64,000 nucleotides of DNA from Serratia inhibens (GTDB lineage Bacteria > Pseudomonadota > Gammaproteobacteria > Enterobacterales > Enterobacteriaceae): positions 233,379 to 297,378 of the forward strand of contig NZ_QYYG01000006.1 of assembly GCF_003591175.1 (NCBI RefSeq), in the 5' to 3' direction. The first letter of the stretch is position 1; each line of letters starts with the position of its first letter. The notes beneath the pieces were generated by a model. That model ran no database searches. It was not told the origin of the DNA and saw only the letters and a list, made by a program, of their open reading frames with translations. The position numbers and the translations under genes are program-made. Shown in pieces: positions 1 through 8,412 of the stretch.

Positions 1-87
1 AGAGAATCCCGATGAGCTTACTTAGGTAAGTGATTCGGGTGAGTGAGCGTAGCCAACGCAGAGGCAGCGGCAAGTATGACGGGGATA
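1..87. repeat. ERIC (IRU) repeat, truncated by window start
   Basis: The first ~87 bases match the right-hand part of the 127-bp enterobacterial repetitive intergenic consensus: a GAGCTTACTTAGGTAAGTGA core followed by a conserved GTATGACGGG-type end. It stops 17 bases before the uraA start. In enterobacteria upp normally lies just upstream of uraA, so this copy probably sits in the upp-uraA gap (inference; upp is outside the window). Two full-length copies occur further on. Confidence 0.8.
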
Positions 88-103
88 GCAGAGGAAAACA
101 CCC

Positions 104-1384
104 ATGACCCGTCGCGTCATTGGCGTCAGCGAACGCCCGCCGTTACTGCAGACCATTCCGCTCAGCTTCCAGCATCTTTTCGCCATGTTTGGCGCTACCG
201 TATTGGTGCCCATCCTGTTCAAGATCAACCCGGCGACGGTGCTGCTGTTCAACGGCGTCGGCACGCTGCTGTATCTGTTTATCTGCAAGGGCAAGATCCC
301 GGCCTATCTTGGTTCCAGCTTTGCGTTTATCTCACCGGTGCTGCTGCTGTTGCCGCTGGGTTATGAGGTGGCGCTGGGCGGTTTCATCATGTGCGGCGTG
401 CTGTTTTGCCTGGTGGCGCTGATCGTCAAAAAAGCCGGCACCGGCTGGCTGGATGTGATGTTCCCGCCGGCGGCGATGGGGGCTATTGTTGCGGTTATCG
501 GCCTGGAGCTGGCGGGTGTGGCGGCCAATATGGCGGGCCTGCTGCCGGCCGACGGCACCCATGCGGATCCCACTACCGTAACCATTTCACTGGTGACATT
601 GGGCGTGACCATCCTGGGCTCGGTGCTGTTCCGCGGTTTTCTGGCGATTATCCCGATCCTGATTGGCGTGCTGGTGGGGTATGCGCTGTCGTTCTTTATG
701 GGCGTGGTGGATTTGACCCCGATCCGCGAGGCGCACTGGTTTGCGCTGCCGACCTTCTATACCCCGCGTTTTGAATGGTTTGCCATCTTCACCATCTTGC
801 CGGCGGCGCTGGTGGTGATCGCCGAGCACGTTGGGCACCTGGTCGTGACCGCCAATATCGTGAAAAAAGACCTGATCCGCGATCCGGGCCTGCATCGCTC
901 AATGTTTGCCAACGGCATCTCGACGGTGATTTCCGGCTTCTTCGGTTCAACGCCGAACACCACCTACGGCGAGAATATCGGCGTAATGGCCATCACCAAG
1001 GTTTACAGCACCTGGGTGATCGGCGGCGCGGCCATTCTGGCTATTCTGCTTTCCTGTGTCGGCAAGCTGGCGGCAGCCATCCAGGCAGTGCCCGTGCCGG
1101 TGATGGGGGGCGTTTCACTTTTGCTGTACGGGGTGATAGGTGCTTCCGGCATTCGCGTGCTGATTGAATCCAAAGTGGATTACAACAAGGCGCAGAACCT
1201 GATCCTGACTTCGGTGATCCTGATTATCGGCGTTAGCGGCGCCAAGGTGCATATCGGGGCGGCGGAGCTGAAGGGCATGGCGCTGGCGACTATCGTCGGT
1301 ATCGGCCTCAGCCTGCTGTTCAAGGTCATCAGCCTGTATCGCAAAGAAGAAGAGGTTATCGAAACGCCGGCAGAACCGAAGTAA
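104..1384 (+). CDS. uraA: Uracil permease UraA
   Basis: This 426-residue polytopic membrane protein of the nucleobase:cation symporter-2 family takes up uracil with a proton. The N-terminus MTRRVIGVSERPPLLQTIP and long stretches such as GSSFAFISPVLLLLPLGYEV and FFGSTPNTTYGENIGVMAIT are almost identical to E. coli UraA (429 aa). A GAGGA ribosome site lies a few bases before the ATG. In E. coli uraA is followed directly by hda. Here two small minus-strand genes intervene, and a strong hairpin ends uraA immediately after its stop. Confidence 0.97.
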   Translation: MTRRVIGVSERPPLLQTIPLSFQHLFAMFGATVLVPILFKINPATVLLFNGVGTLLYLFICKGKIPAYLGSSFAFISPVLLLLPLGYEVALGGFIMCGVLFCLVALIVKKAGTGWLDVMFPPAAMGAIVAVIGLELAGVAANMAGLLPADGTHADPTTVTISLVTLGVTILGSVLFRGFLAIIPILIGVLVGYALSFFMGVVDLTPIREAHWFALPTFYTPRFEWFAIFTILPAALVVIAEHVGHLVVTANIVKKDLIRDPGLHRSMFANGISTVISGFFGSTPNTTYGENIGVMAITKVYSTWVIGGAAILAILLSCVGKLAAAIQAVPVPVMGGVSLLLYGVIGASGIRVLIESKVDYNKAQNLILTSVILIIGVSGAKVHIGAAELKGMALATIVGIGLSLLFKVISLYRKEEEVIETPAEPK

Positions 1385-1390
1385 ATAAAA

Positions 1391-1420
1391 ACGGGCAGCC
1401 AAAAGGCTGCCCGTTTCGTT
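1391..1420. terminator. Terminator shared by uraA and the facing yeaQ-like gene
   Basis: A perfect 10-bp stem (ACGGGCAGCC / GGCTGCCCGT) with an AAAA loop is flanked by an A-run on the left and TTTCGTT on the right. It lies between two convergent genes, 7 bases after the uraA stop, so it can serve both directions. Confidence 0.85.
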
Positions 1421-1433
1421 GATGCGCAATCCG

Positions 1434-1682
1434 TTAACTGCGGATTTTACGGTAAACGAACAGCACCACGATAGCGCCGATCACCGCCACCACGAAGCTG
1501 CCGAAGTTGAAACCGTCAACTCTGCCATAACCAAAGAAGGTGCTGATGTAGCCACCGACCACGGCGCCGACAATACCCAACACGATGGTCAGAATAAAAC
1601 CGCCACCGTCTTTGCCTGGCATGATCCACTTGGCTAAAATACCGGCGATGAGACCGAAGATAATCCAGGAAATAATACCCAT
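1434..1682 (-). CDS. GlsB/YeaQ/YmgE family small membrane protein
   Basis: 82 residues, almost entirely hydrophobic and glycine-rich, with three predicted membrane helices: start MGIISWIIFGLIAG, a PGKDGGG turn, and an end of VLFVYRKIRS. This is the hallmark of the transglycosylase-associated/GlsB family of stress-induced inner-membrane proteins, whose biochemical function is not settled. It lies just downstream of a lipoprotein gene on the same strand (38-base gap), so the two may be co-transcribed. Its mRNA ends at the shared hairpin with uraA. Which E. coli paralogue (yeaQ or ymgE) is closest was not decided. Confidence 0.9.
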   Translation of the reverse strand: MGIISWIIFGLIAGILAKWIMPGKDGGGFILTIVLGIVGAVVGGYISTFFGYGRVDGFNFGSFVVAVIGAIVVLFVYRKIRS

Positions 1683-1720
1683 TTACTGCTCCTTACTTTG
1701 CTTTTGATACTCGATTTTCA

Positions 1721-2236
1721 TTACTGCTGCTTGGCTGGCGGAGTATTTTCCGTCACCACCGCGTTGGCGTCATTTTTTAATTCTTCCGCTTTATTCTCAG
1801 CGCTGTTTTTAATGGCTTCGGTTTTCGCCTTGGCCTGTTCGGTCAGATCCTTGGCGCCACCAATGGCATCGTTTTTAATGGATTTAGCCTGCTCGACCAG
1901 CTGTTGGCTTTGTTGGGTGGCGTCATCCTTGATGGCATCGGCTTTGGCCTTGGCATCATTGGTGATCGCTTCCGCCTGCCTGGAGGCGTCGTCTTTAATG
2001 GCTGAAGCCTTGTCTTTGAGCTGGTCAGCCTGAGTGGATGCTTCTTTTTTGATGTCTTTGGCGGCGGCTTCCGCTTTATCGGTCAGATTGTCCGCTTTTT
2101 TCTGTGCGGCGTCTTTCATCTGCTCTGCGCTGTCTTTGGCTTTCTCAAGATTGGCGTCGACTTTGGATGAATCATCACAACCGGCAACCAACAGCCCAAT
2201 GATTGAGGCCAAAAGCACTTTATTCCATACTTTCAT
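1721..2236 (-). CDS. Repetitive Lys/Ala-rich lipoprotein
   Basis: 171 residues. A lipoprotein signal ends in LLVAGC, with the lipidated Cys at residue 20. The D-D after the Cys could favour inner-membrane retention by the +2 Asp rule. From about residue 28 to 160 the protein is a run of imperfect ~11-residue repeats of the K-D-x-A-x-x-x-A-x-x type (AEAAAKDIKKEAS, AKAKADAIKDDAT), predicted to form long amphipathic helix resembling LEA or apolipoprotein repeats. It has no Trp, His or Tyr after the signal region. The exact function is unknown; a periplasmic stress or scaffold role is only inferred. Confidence 0.8.
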   Translation of the reverse strand: MKVWNKVLLASIIGLLVAGCDDSSKVDANLEKAKDSAEQMKDAAQKKADNLTDKAEAAAKDIKKEASTQADQLKDKASAIKDDASRQAEAITNDAKAKADAIKDDATQQSQQLVEQAKSIKNDAIGGAKDLTEQAKAKTEAIKNSAENKAEELKNDANAVVTENTPPAKQQ

Positions 2237-2465
2237 TGTCTATGTCCTTGTAGAAACCTAGTTTATGGTGACTGCATTTCGCCTCTCTATACTAGGATAA
2301 ATCTTGGCTAAAATACAAATTTCACCAGCGATGGCAGTGAGTTACTTTGCGGTCACAGAGGGCGGTTGCTCACTATTGCGGCATAAAATCCTGCCGGTTC
2401 AACAGCGCCCGCTTTTTGTGATAGACTTACCGCGTTTTCCTGCCAGTTTTGGTTGAGGTGCTTCC

Positions 2466-3167
2466 CTGAATACGCCGGCACAGCTTTCACTGCCACTTTA
2501 TCTTCCCGATGATGAAACTTTTGCCAGTTTTTATCCGGGCGAGAACCCATCCCTATTAGCCGCGATCCAGTCTGCCGTTCGTCAGGAACATGGCAATTAT
2601 ATCTATTTCTGGTCTCGCGAGGGCGGTGGGCGCAGTCACCTGTTGCATGCGGCCTGCGCGGAGCTTTCGCAGCGCGGAGAAGCGGTGGGCTATGTGCCGC
2701 TGGATAAGCGTGCTTATTTCGTGCCTGAAGTGCTGGACGGCATGGAGCAGTTGGCTCTGGTGTGTATCGACAATATCGAATGCATCGCGGGCGACGAAGA
2801 GTGGGAAATGGCGATCTTTAATCTCTACAACCGCATTCTGGAAACAGGCCGTACGCGTCTGTTTATTACCGGCGATCGCCCGCCGCGTCAATTGAACCTC
2901 CATCTGCCGGACCTGGCTTCGCGTCTTGACTGGGGGCAAATCTACAAGCTGCAACCGCTGTCGGATGAAGAGAAACTGCAGGCTTTGCAACTGCGCGGCA
3001 AACTGCGTGGCTTTGAACTGCCGGAAGACGTAGGCCGTTTCCTGCTGAAACGGTTGGATCGCGAGATGCGCACATTGTTTATGACGCTGGATCAGCTCGA
3101 TCGCGCCTCGATCACCGCTCAGCGCAAGTTGACCATTCCGTTCGTCAAAGAAATTCTGGGGCTGTAG
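2466..3167 (+). CDS. hda: Hda, DnaA-inactivating AAA+ protein (CTG start)
   Basis: Hda works with the DNA-loaded beta clamp to stimulate ATP hydrolysis by DnaA (RIDA), preventing re-initiation of replication. Starting at CTG 2466 gives 233 residues beginning [15 protein letters not shown], which includes the QLSLPL clamp-binding motif. That is the same length and N-terminus as E. coli Hda, for which a CUG start is established. The first in-frame ATG (2643) would remove 59 residues, including the clamp motif. A GGTTGAGG ribosome-site-like stretch precedes the CTG. The DEAAA-equivalent VCIDNIECI and the C-terminal [16 protein letters not shown] helices are present. Confidence 0.95.
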   Translation: MNTPAQLSLPLYLPDDETFASFYPGENPSLLAAIQSAVRQEHGNYIYFWSREGGGRSHLLHAACAELSQRGEAVGYVPLDKRAYFVPEVLDGMEQLALVCIDNIECIAGDEEWEMAIFNLYNRILETGRTRLFITGDRPPRQLNLHLPDLASRLDWGQIYKLQPLSDEEKLQALQLRGKLRGFELPEDVGRFLLKRLDREMRTLFMTLDQLDRASITAQRKLTIPFVKEILGL

Positions 3168-3194
3168 CCGTAGCCCTGCAATGACCTACCGCCG

Positions 3195-3734
3195 TTATTC
3201 TTCCGCGTGTTCCAGTAAGGCAAAATAGCGATCAATCTGACCGCGTTCCTTGCTGGCCCTCAGTTGCAACGCCAGATTGATGTTCTCCAGACAGCGCGCA
3301 TTATCTGCCAGTTCCTGGCCAATTTTACCTTTGCTCGCCAGCCAGGTTGCTACGCTAGCCCAACGCCATAAGGGCGACGAACCTTTGATTCTTTGGATCG
3401 GGGAGGGGAAATCACCGGAACCGCGTGTGCCGTCTTTCAGCATAGCGATGGCTTGCCGCGACATGTCGGTGAGCTCGGCAATATCGCTTAAGCCCACCAG
3501 AGAGGAATCGACGGACACTACTTGAGCGGCAATACCGGCGGATTCGATATCTTCGATGGCGCTGAAAATAGCCTTGGCGAAGCTGTCGCTTTCACGATCG
3601 AACTCCAGGTAAACGCTCTTGCCATAGAAACAGATTAAGCCGTCATCACACCCGCTGGCATACAATGCATCCTCCAGATTGGCGGTATCTGAGGTGACGC
3701 CGGTCAGCGTCAGTGAGAAATGGTAAAGCGCCAT
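3195..3734 (-). CDS. AlpA-like HTH protein, probable antitoxin partner
   Basis: 179 residues in two parts. Residues 1-85 (YHFSLTLTGV..LEDALYASGCDDGLICFYG..VYLEFDRE) form a compact alpha/beta region resembling the small fold of HicB-type antitoxins. Residues ~86-150 (GLSDIAELTDMSRQAIAMLKDGTRG..SPLWRWASVATWL) look like a DNA-binding helix-turn-helix of the AlpA/excisionase-like type. The gene starts 12 bases after a HicA-like gene, so the two form an operon. A role as autoregulating antitoxin is inferred from this layout and the operator-like site upstream. No family name was recognised with certainty. Confidence 0.6.
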   Translation of the reverse strand: MALYHFSLTLTGVTSDTANLEDALYASGCDDGLICFYGKSVYLEFDRESDSFAKAIFSAIEDIESAGIAAQVVSVDSSLVGLSDIAELTDMSRQAIAMLKDGTRGSGDFPSPIQRIKGSSPLWRWASVATWLASKGKIGQELADNARCLENINLALQLRASKERGQIDRYFALLEHAEE

Positions 3735-3746
3735 AGGGGCCCCCTG

Positions 3747-3977
3747 TTACTTTTTTCCTGATTGAGCAAGACATTGATCTACCTTGCGTCGTATTTGCAT
3801 GGCGTGCTGTTCAGGGTTTTTTGGCGTGGACCAGATGCTCATCATGTGTTCTCGATGCTCCGGAAGAGAACATTGTAGGCGGCCAAACGCGTGCCCATTG
3901 CTGGAGCGAAAAAACCAACCTTGCGAGATGGCATAGGATAACGCGGCCTGAATATGTTTATTAGGGTGGTTTTTCAT
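3747..3977 (-). CDS. HicA-like small protein, possible toxin
   Basis: 76 residues. The pattern HPNKHIQAALSYAISQGW..SSNGHAFGRL..SIWSTPKNPEQHAMQIRRKVDQC resembles the double-stranded-RNA-binding-like fold of HicA mRNA interferases, where a His in a G/S-x-H context (here NGHAFG) is catalytic. It is the first gene of a two-gene operon, with an AGGTGG ribosome site and a well-formed promoter upstream. Toxin activity is not proved. HicA proper is usually partnered by HicB, and the partner here carries a different DNA-binding domain. Confidence 0.55.
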   Translation of the reverse strand: MKNHPNKHIQAALSYAISQGWFFRSSNGHAFGRLQCSLPEHREHMMSIWSTPKNPEQHAMQIRRKVDQCLAQSGKK

Positions 3978-3998
3978 CGGCCACCTAAAGCTATGTTG

Positions 3999-4028
3999 AG
4001 GATATTTTAACCGTTGACGGTTGTCAAC
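3999..4028 (-). promoter_or_regulatory. Promoter and operator-like palindrome of the HicA-like/HTH operon
   Basis: On the minus strand a perfect -35 TTGACA (4027-4022) is followed after 17 bases by TATCCT (4004-3999), 22 bases before the first gene's ATG. A perfect 6-4-6 inverted repeat GTTGAC-GGTT-GTCAAC (4013-4028) overlaps the -35. A repressor bound there would block transcription, which fits autoregulation by the HTH partner. Confidence 0.6.
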
Positions 4029-4178
4029 GCCGTTTGTGAGTTAAAACTGCACGTCGGGAGAATAGCAGGAAGAACCAGAAGGGATGATGAAAAGTATTTA
4101 TATAACAATCAATTAAAAATAGCCCAGGTAAGGGCTATGATCATAATCTTGGTCAATGGGGGGCTGCCGGAGCAGCGT

Positions 4179-4541
4179 TTACAGAATCTCCAGCACCTGC
4201 TCCGGTGGCCGGCCGATACGTGCTTTACTGCCTTTGACCACGATAGGGCGTTCGATCAGCTTCGGATTCTCCACCATTGCCGCCAGCAGTTGCGCTTCGC
4301 TCAGCGTTTCATCCGCCAGCTTCAGTTCTTTGTACAGATCCTCTTTTTTACGCATCAACTCGCGTGCGGAGCTGAAACCCAGTTCCTTCAGCAGTTTCTT
4401 CAGTTCTTCCGCCGACGGCGGCGTTTCCAGATACAGCACCACTTCAGGCGTTACGCCATGCTGCTCCAGCAGCGCCAGGGTTTCGCGGCTCTTGGAGCAG
4501 CGTGGGTTGTGGTAAATAGTGACGTTTTTCATTGACTTCAT
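4179..4541 (-). CDS. arsC: ArsC-family glutaredoxin-linked arsenate reductase (YfgD)
   Basis: 120 residues of the thioredoxin-fold ArsC family. The active-site Cys is in HNPRCSKSRET near residue 15, and the C-terminal RPIVVKGSKARIGRPPEQVL signature holds the arginines that bind the oxyanion. It is nearly collinear with E. coli YfgD (119 aa), whose substrate is less certain than plasmid ArsC. The Met at residue 4 (MKNVTIYHNP) is an alternative start. It lies 11 bases downstream of bepA on the same strand, as in E. coli. Confidence 0.9.
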   Translation of the reverse strand: MKSMKNVTIYHNPRCSKSRETLALLEQHGVTPEVVLYLETPPSAEELKKLLKELGFSSARELMRKKEDLYKELKLADETLSEAQLLAAMVENPKLIERPIVVKGSKARIGRPPEQVLEIL

Positions 4542-4552
4542 CCTTATGAAAA

Positions 4553-6022
4553 TCAGCTGCGCTGGTACTGGCGGAAACGTTCTTGCAACTGGCGCAACTG
4601 GTCGATGCGCGCATCGTAGCGCGCCTGTTTCAGGCTACCGAGTTTTTGCAGCGAACTGGCGTTGCTGAGCAGGCCGATCGCCTGATCGAGGCGGCCGGTT
4701 AGCGCCAGGCTCTCGGCGCGTGCGGAAAGCTCTTCATCGCGCAGCCCTTGTGCGGCGCTGGCCTGCGCCAGCAGATCCCAGGCATTGGGATCGTCCGGAT
4801 GGGCGAAGGTGTAGCGGTTAAGTATTTTTGAGGCCTGCGCCGGCTGGTTGCCTTCCACATAGGCGTTGGCCAGGTTGAGCTGCAGCACCGGGTTGTTGCT
4901 CTGCGCGGCGTTGGCGGCCTGTAGCCGTGCGATGGCCTGCGGCGCACGTTTCTGACCGAGATCGATGTCGGTCATCAGATCGAGCAGCCAGACGTTTTTC
5001 GGATCTTGCGTCAGCAGCGGCTGAATGAGATTGCGGGCGTCGTCGTACTTTTTCGCCTCATAGAACAGGATGGCGCGGCCGTATTTGGCGGCCATCTGCT
5101 CGCGTACGTTGCCTTTGCTGTAAGTATCGAGCAGCTCTTCATTCAGACCGTAACCTTCCGAACTGTACATGCCCAGCGAACGCACCTTGGCCATCAGGTA
5201 ATCCTGTGTGGACTGCACCAGGTGCTTGGGCATTTGGTTGGCGCGGTTGCGCGCATCGGACAGGCGGCTGTCGGGCAAGGGGTGTGTCAGCAGCATTTCC
5301 GGCGGCTTGGAGGCGTAGCGCGATTGGTCGGACAGTTTCTGCAAGAAATTGGGCATCGCTTCCGGATCGAATCCGGCGCGTTGCAGCACCTGAATGCCGA
5401 TGCGGTCTGCTTCCTGCTCATTCGATTGGGTAAAGCTGATCATGCCCTGTTGGGTACCCGCCAGCGTGCCGCTCAATGCTGCCATGCCCATGGTCGGGTT
5501 GGCCATCGCCAGCAGGATCGAACCCAGGGCGCCGACCCAGGTCAGCGGGGCATTGCGCTGCTGGTCTTCCATTGCCCGCGCCAGATGGCGTTGGGTAACG
5601 TGCGAGATTTCATGCGCCAGCACCGAGGCCAGTTGGCTTTCGTTGTCGGTTTCACGGAACAGGGCGGAGTGCAGCACCACGTTGCCGCCAAAGAAAGCGA
5701 AGGCGTTGATTTCGTCGTTGCGCACCAGATAGAAATGGAACGGCGTACGCACCGAATAGGCGCTCGCCACCAGCCGGTTGCCCAACTGGTTGATGTATTG
5801 GGTCAGCAGCGGATCGTTGATCAGGGGCGCGCTGGCGCGTAACTGACGCACATAGAAATCCCCCATCGCCAGCTCCTGGCCGATGCTCAGGGTGCCGCCC
5901 GCAGAGGTGCCCATATCCGGCAGTTGATCCTGGGTTTCCGCCTTCGCCGGCGCCATCGCCGTGGCGTTGATCGCGCCGAGCAACAGTACTGCAATCGCTG
6001 TTTTGGTCAACCGGGTGGTCAT
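4553..6022 (-). CDS. bepA: Beta-barrel assembly-enhancing protease BepA
   Basis: A periplasmic M48 zinc metalloprotease and chaperone that helps LptD mature and degrades misassembled outer-membrane proteins. 489 residues (E. coli 487). A cleavable signal peptide ends around APAKAE. The zinc motif HEISH is at residues 137-141, with the third ligand region in [11 protein letters not shown]. The C-terminal half is a TPR domain that contacts the BAM complex. It is co-oriented with arsC. In E. coli perM is divergent and adjacent; here about 15 kb of other genes separate them. Confidence 0.96.
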   Translation of the reverse strand: MTTRLTKTAIAVLLLGAINATAMAPAKAETQDQLPDMGTSAGGTLSIGQELAMGDFYVRQLRASAPLINDPLLTQYINQLGNRLVASAYSVRTPFHFYLVRNDEINAFAFFGGNVVLHSALFRETDNESQLASVLAHEISHVTQRHLARAMEDQQRNAPLTWVGALGSILLAMANPTMGMAALSGTLAGTQQGMISFTQSNEQEADRIGIQVLQRAGFDPEAMPNFLQKLSDQSRYASKPPEMLLTHPLPDSRLSDARNRANQMPKHLVQSTQDYLMAKVRSLGMYSSEGYGLNEELLDTYSKGNVREQMAAKYGRAILFYEAKKYDDARNLIQPLLTQDPKNVWLLDLMTDIDLGQKRAPQAIARLQAANAAQSNNPVLQLNLANAYVEGNQPAQASKILNRYTFAHPDDPNAWDLLAQASAAQGLRDEELSARAESLALTGRLDQAIGLLSNASSLQKLGSLKQARYDARIDQLRQLQERFRQYQRS

Positions 6023-6314
6023 AGTCAGGCCTTTCCCTTAAATAGTCATCTCTAAGACGTCAGCATCACATAAGAGTTCTTCTTCCGTGCCGGGCTCGCC
6101 AAAACAATCAGCGCGAAAGTGCGGTGGCTCACAAAACGGCACGCTGCAGTGCCGTTTAAACAGATCACATCATAGTCAGCCGCAGGCGACAATGAAACTT
6201 CCGTCAGGGAATAACCAGGCAAAAAAGTTTTATTTTTCATTTCTGAACCCCGCTTTTATCTCGCTCTGCCCGTCATCCCCTTTTCGATTGATTCAGGTTA
6301 CAGGCTAAAACGAG

Positions 6315-6367
6315 GACAAAGTTTGTCTGTGTTTTATTGACAAGATAAACGGAGACTAATATAGTCT
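6315..6367 (+). promoter_or_regulatory. Sigma70 promoter with two inverted repeats before the Rrf2 gene
   Basis: TTGACA (6337-6342), a 17-base spacer and TATAGT (6360-6365) form a near-consensus promoter 40 bases before the ATG. The perfect palindrome GACAAA-G-TTTGTC (6315-6327) lies just upstream. AGACT-N5-AGTCT (6353-6367) covers the -10. The second repeat is well placed for autorepression by the Rrf2 protein; this is inferred from position only. Confidence 0.6.
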
Positions 6368-6404
6368 GTGTTATTGAAGGCCACATCATACTGAAGACTC
6401 AAAA

Positions 6405-6944
6405 ATGGCGTACATCACAACCAGCGTTGAATATGGTATCCACTGTTTGCTCTGGCTGGTCGGCGATAACCAGCGCGCCCTCAGCAGCCGTGAGCTGGCA
6501 GAATTGCAGGGGATTTCCCCCAGCTTCCTCGCCAAAATTTTTCCCAAACTCGAAAAGGCGGGGATAGTGGCGGCCAGCGAAGGGGTGCGCGGCGGCTACC
6601 GGTTGGCGCGCCCGGCGGATGAAATCAGTTTCCTGGAAATCATCGACGCCATTGAAGGGCACAAACCCTTGTTCGATTGCCAGGAAGTGCGTGGCCGCTG
6701 CGCCGTATTCGACAATTCGCCGCCCGATTGGGCGGTTTCCGGCAAGTGCGCGATCCATGCGGTGATGCTGCAGGCGGAAAAAGCCATGCGCGACGCTCTG
6801 GCGGCGCAAACTCTGGGCGCCGTCGCCACTCGTTTTGGCCGCAAGGCACCGCAAGGCTTCTTCAGCGAGGTGAATATCTGGATCGATGAACGCATGACCG
6901 GGCGCACCACCCGCAGCGGCAAACCGGCGCGCACCAAGCCCTGA
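6405..6944 (+). CDS. Rrf2-family transcriptional regulator
   Basis: 179 residues. The N-terminal winged helix (ALSSRELAELQGISPSFLAKIFPKLEKAGIV, then EGVRGGYRLARP) is typical of the Rrf2 family (IscR, NsrR, CymR). Three cysteines follow at residues 92, 99 and 115 (DC-x6-C-x15-CAIH). This differs from the tight IscR Fe-S spacing but matches the C-x6-C...C-x-I-H pattern common in other Rrf2 proteins, so it may sense redox state or bind a cluster. It lies upstream of a flavoprotein on the same strand, its likely target. The ligand is unknown. Confidence 0.85.
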   Translation: MAYITTSVEYGIHCLLWLVGDNQRALSSRELAELQGISPSFLAKIFPKLEKAGIVAASEGVRGGYRLARPADEISFLEIIDAIEGHKPLFDCQEVRGRCAVFDNSPPDWAVSGKCAIHAVMLQAEKAMRDALAAQTLGAVATRFGRKAPQGFFSEVNIWIDERMTGRTTRSGKPARTKP

Positions 6945-6980
6945 CATCGCCGTAGTATTTCCCTGAAAAGACTCTTTTTT

Positions 6981-7003
6981 CCCGCCTCTCCGGAAGAGGC
7001 GGG
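6981..7003. terminator. Hairpin after the Rrf2 gene
   Basis: A perfect 9-bp GC-rich stem (CCCGCCTCT / AGAGGCGGG) with a 5-base loop, 36 bases after the Rrf2 stop. It has no T-run on the plus strand, so termination may be partial. Confidence 0.4.
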
Positions 7004-7108
7004 GGCCCTTCTGCGCCCTGTTGACGGGCGGCGGAGCGGCGCCGTTCGTCCGGAAAATGTCACGGGCAGCCTGAAGGCCCGGTTATCTATCTTTGAAGGA
7101 GTAAACCA

Positions 7109-8317
7109 ATGACGCAGAAAATAGTGATCGCCGGTTCGGGTTTTGCCGGGTTTTGGGCTGCCGTTTCCGCCATGCGTGCCATCGCGCTTGCCGGTAAAAC
7201 CGGGGCGATCGAGGTGACGATGGTATCGCCGACGCCAAATGTCACCATACGGCCACGTCTCTATGAGGCGGTGCTGGAAAACATGAACCCGGACATTTCC
7301 TCCCAGCTTGCCGCCGTCGGCGTGCATCATCTGGCGGGTCTGGTTGAGCAGGTTGATACTGCGAGTCAATCGCTGGTGGTTCAACAGGCAGACGGGCAAA
7401 AAATCACCCTGGGTTATGACCGCTTTGTACTGGCGACCGGCAGCCGGCTGTTTGTTCCTGCGGTGCCGGGTTTTGCAGAATACGGTTTCAACGTGGATAC
7501 GCTGGAAAGCGCGCAGCGCCTGGATACCCATTTAAAAACGCTGACCAATAAAGCGGAAACCCCTGCGCGCAATAGTGTGGTGGTGGTCGGCGGTGGGCTG
7601 ACCGGGTTGGAAAGTGCCACCGAGATGCCAATGCGGCTACGTGCCATTTTGGGCAGCCAAGCGGATATTCGCGTGGTGATTGTTGATACCGCGCCAGAGG
7701 TCGGTGCCGGAATGGGCACCGAGCCTGCCGCAGTGATCCAGCAGGCGCTGGCCGAATGCGGCGTCGAGTCGCGGGCCGGGGTGCGCGTCACTGCGATAGA
7801 TGCGGACGGCGTGACGTTGTCGAGCGGCGAACGCATCGCGGCCAATACGGTGATACTGGCTGCGGGCATGCGTGCACACCCGCTCACTGCGCAGATCCCC
7901 GGCGAACGCGACGGCAGCGGGAGGGTGATCGGCGATGCGTTCCTGCGAGCACCGGCGGCGGCGGGCGTCTTTGTTACCGGGGATACGGTGAAGGCAGCGA
8001 CCGACGATTGCGGCAACTACAACCTGATGTCCTGCCAGCATGCCATGAGCCTCGGCCGCGTTGCCGGCCATAACGCGGCGGCGGAACTGACGGGGCTGCC
8101 GCTACACCCTTACAGCCAGCCGAAATATGTCACTTGTCTTGATCTCGGCCCTTGGGGGGCGCTCTACACCGAAGGATGGGAGCGTCAGATACGCTTTACC
8201 CGGCAGGAGGGCAAAAAGATTAAGCAGGAGATCAATACGCAGTGGATCTATCCACCGGCGCCGGACCGCGATGCGCTTTTCGCCGTTGCCAATCCGGACT
8301 TTGTGATTGTGCCCTGA
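7109..8317 (+). CDS. NDH-2-like FAD/NAD(P)-dependent oxidoreductase
   Basis: 402 residues of the two-dinucleotide-binding-domain flavoprotein family that includes type II NADH dehydrogenases. An FAD motif lies at the N-terminus (IVIAGSGFAGFWAA), a second Rossmann motif VVVVGGGLTGLESA at about residue 155, and a late FAD contact in GVFVTGDTV. There is no redox-active Cys pair, so it is not a thioredoxin reductase. An AAGGAG ribosome site precedes the ATG. The acceptor, a quinone or a small molecule, cannot be told from sequence. It is probably controlled by the adjacent Rrf2 regulator. Confidence 0.85.
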   Translation: MTQKIVIAGSGFAGFWAAVSAMRAIALAGKTGAIEVTMVSPTPNVTIRPRLYEAVLENMNPDISSQLAAVGVHHLAGLVEQVDTASQSLVVQQADGQKITLGYDRFVLATGSRLFVPAVPGFAEYGFNVDTLESAQRLDTHLKTLTNKAETPARNSVVVVGGGLTGLESATEMPMRLRAILGSQADIRVVIVDTAPEVGAGMGTEPAAVIQQALAECGVESRAGVRVTAIDADGVTLSSGERIAANTVILAAGMRAHPLTAQIPGERDGSGRVIGDAFLRAPAAAGVFVTGDTVKAATDDCGNYNLMSCQHAMSLGRVAGHNAAAELTGLPLHPYSQPKYVTCLDLGPWGALYTEGWERQIRFTRQEGKKIKQEINTQWIYPPAPDRDALFAVANPDFVIVP

Positions 8318-8324
8318 ATCGCAT

Positions 8325-8352
8325 GCGGGAGCGGAGACGCTCCCGCTTTATT
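8325..8352 (+). terminator. Terminator of the NDH-2-like gene
   Basis: A perfect 9-bp stem GCGGGAGCG / CGCTCCCGC with a GAGA loop, followed by TTTATT, 8 bases after the stop. Confidence 0.8.
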
Positions 8353-8412
8353 GCCGGTTTCCCAAGGGTAAAAAAGCACGCAGCCAAATCCCGGTTTTTA
8401 TCCTCGGCACTG

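Noticed and set aside
5006..5842. A 278-codon open frame on the plus strand opposite bepA
   Set aside because: It lies wholly inside bepA on the other strand, has no family features, and arises from high-GC third-position bias.
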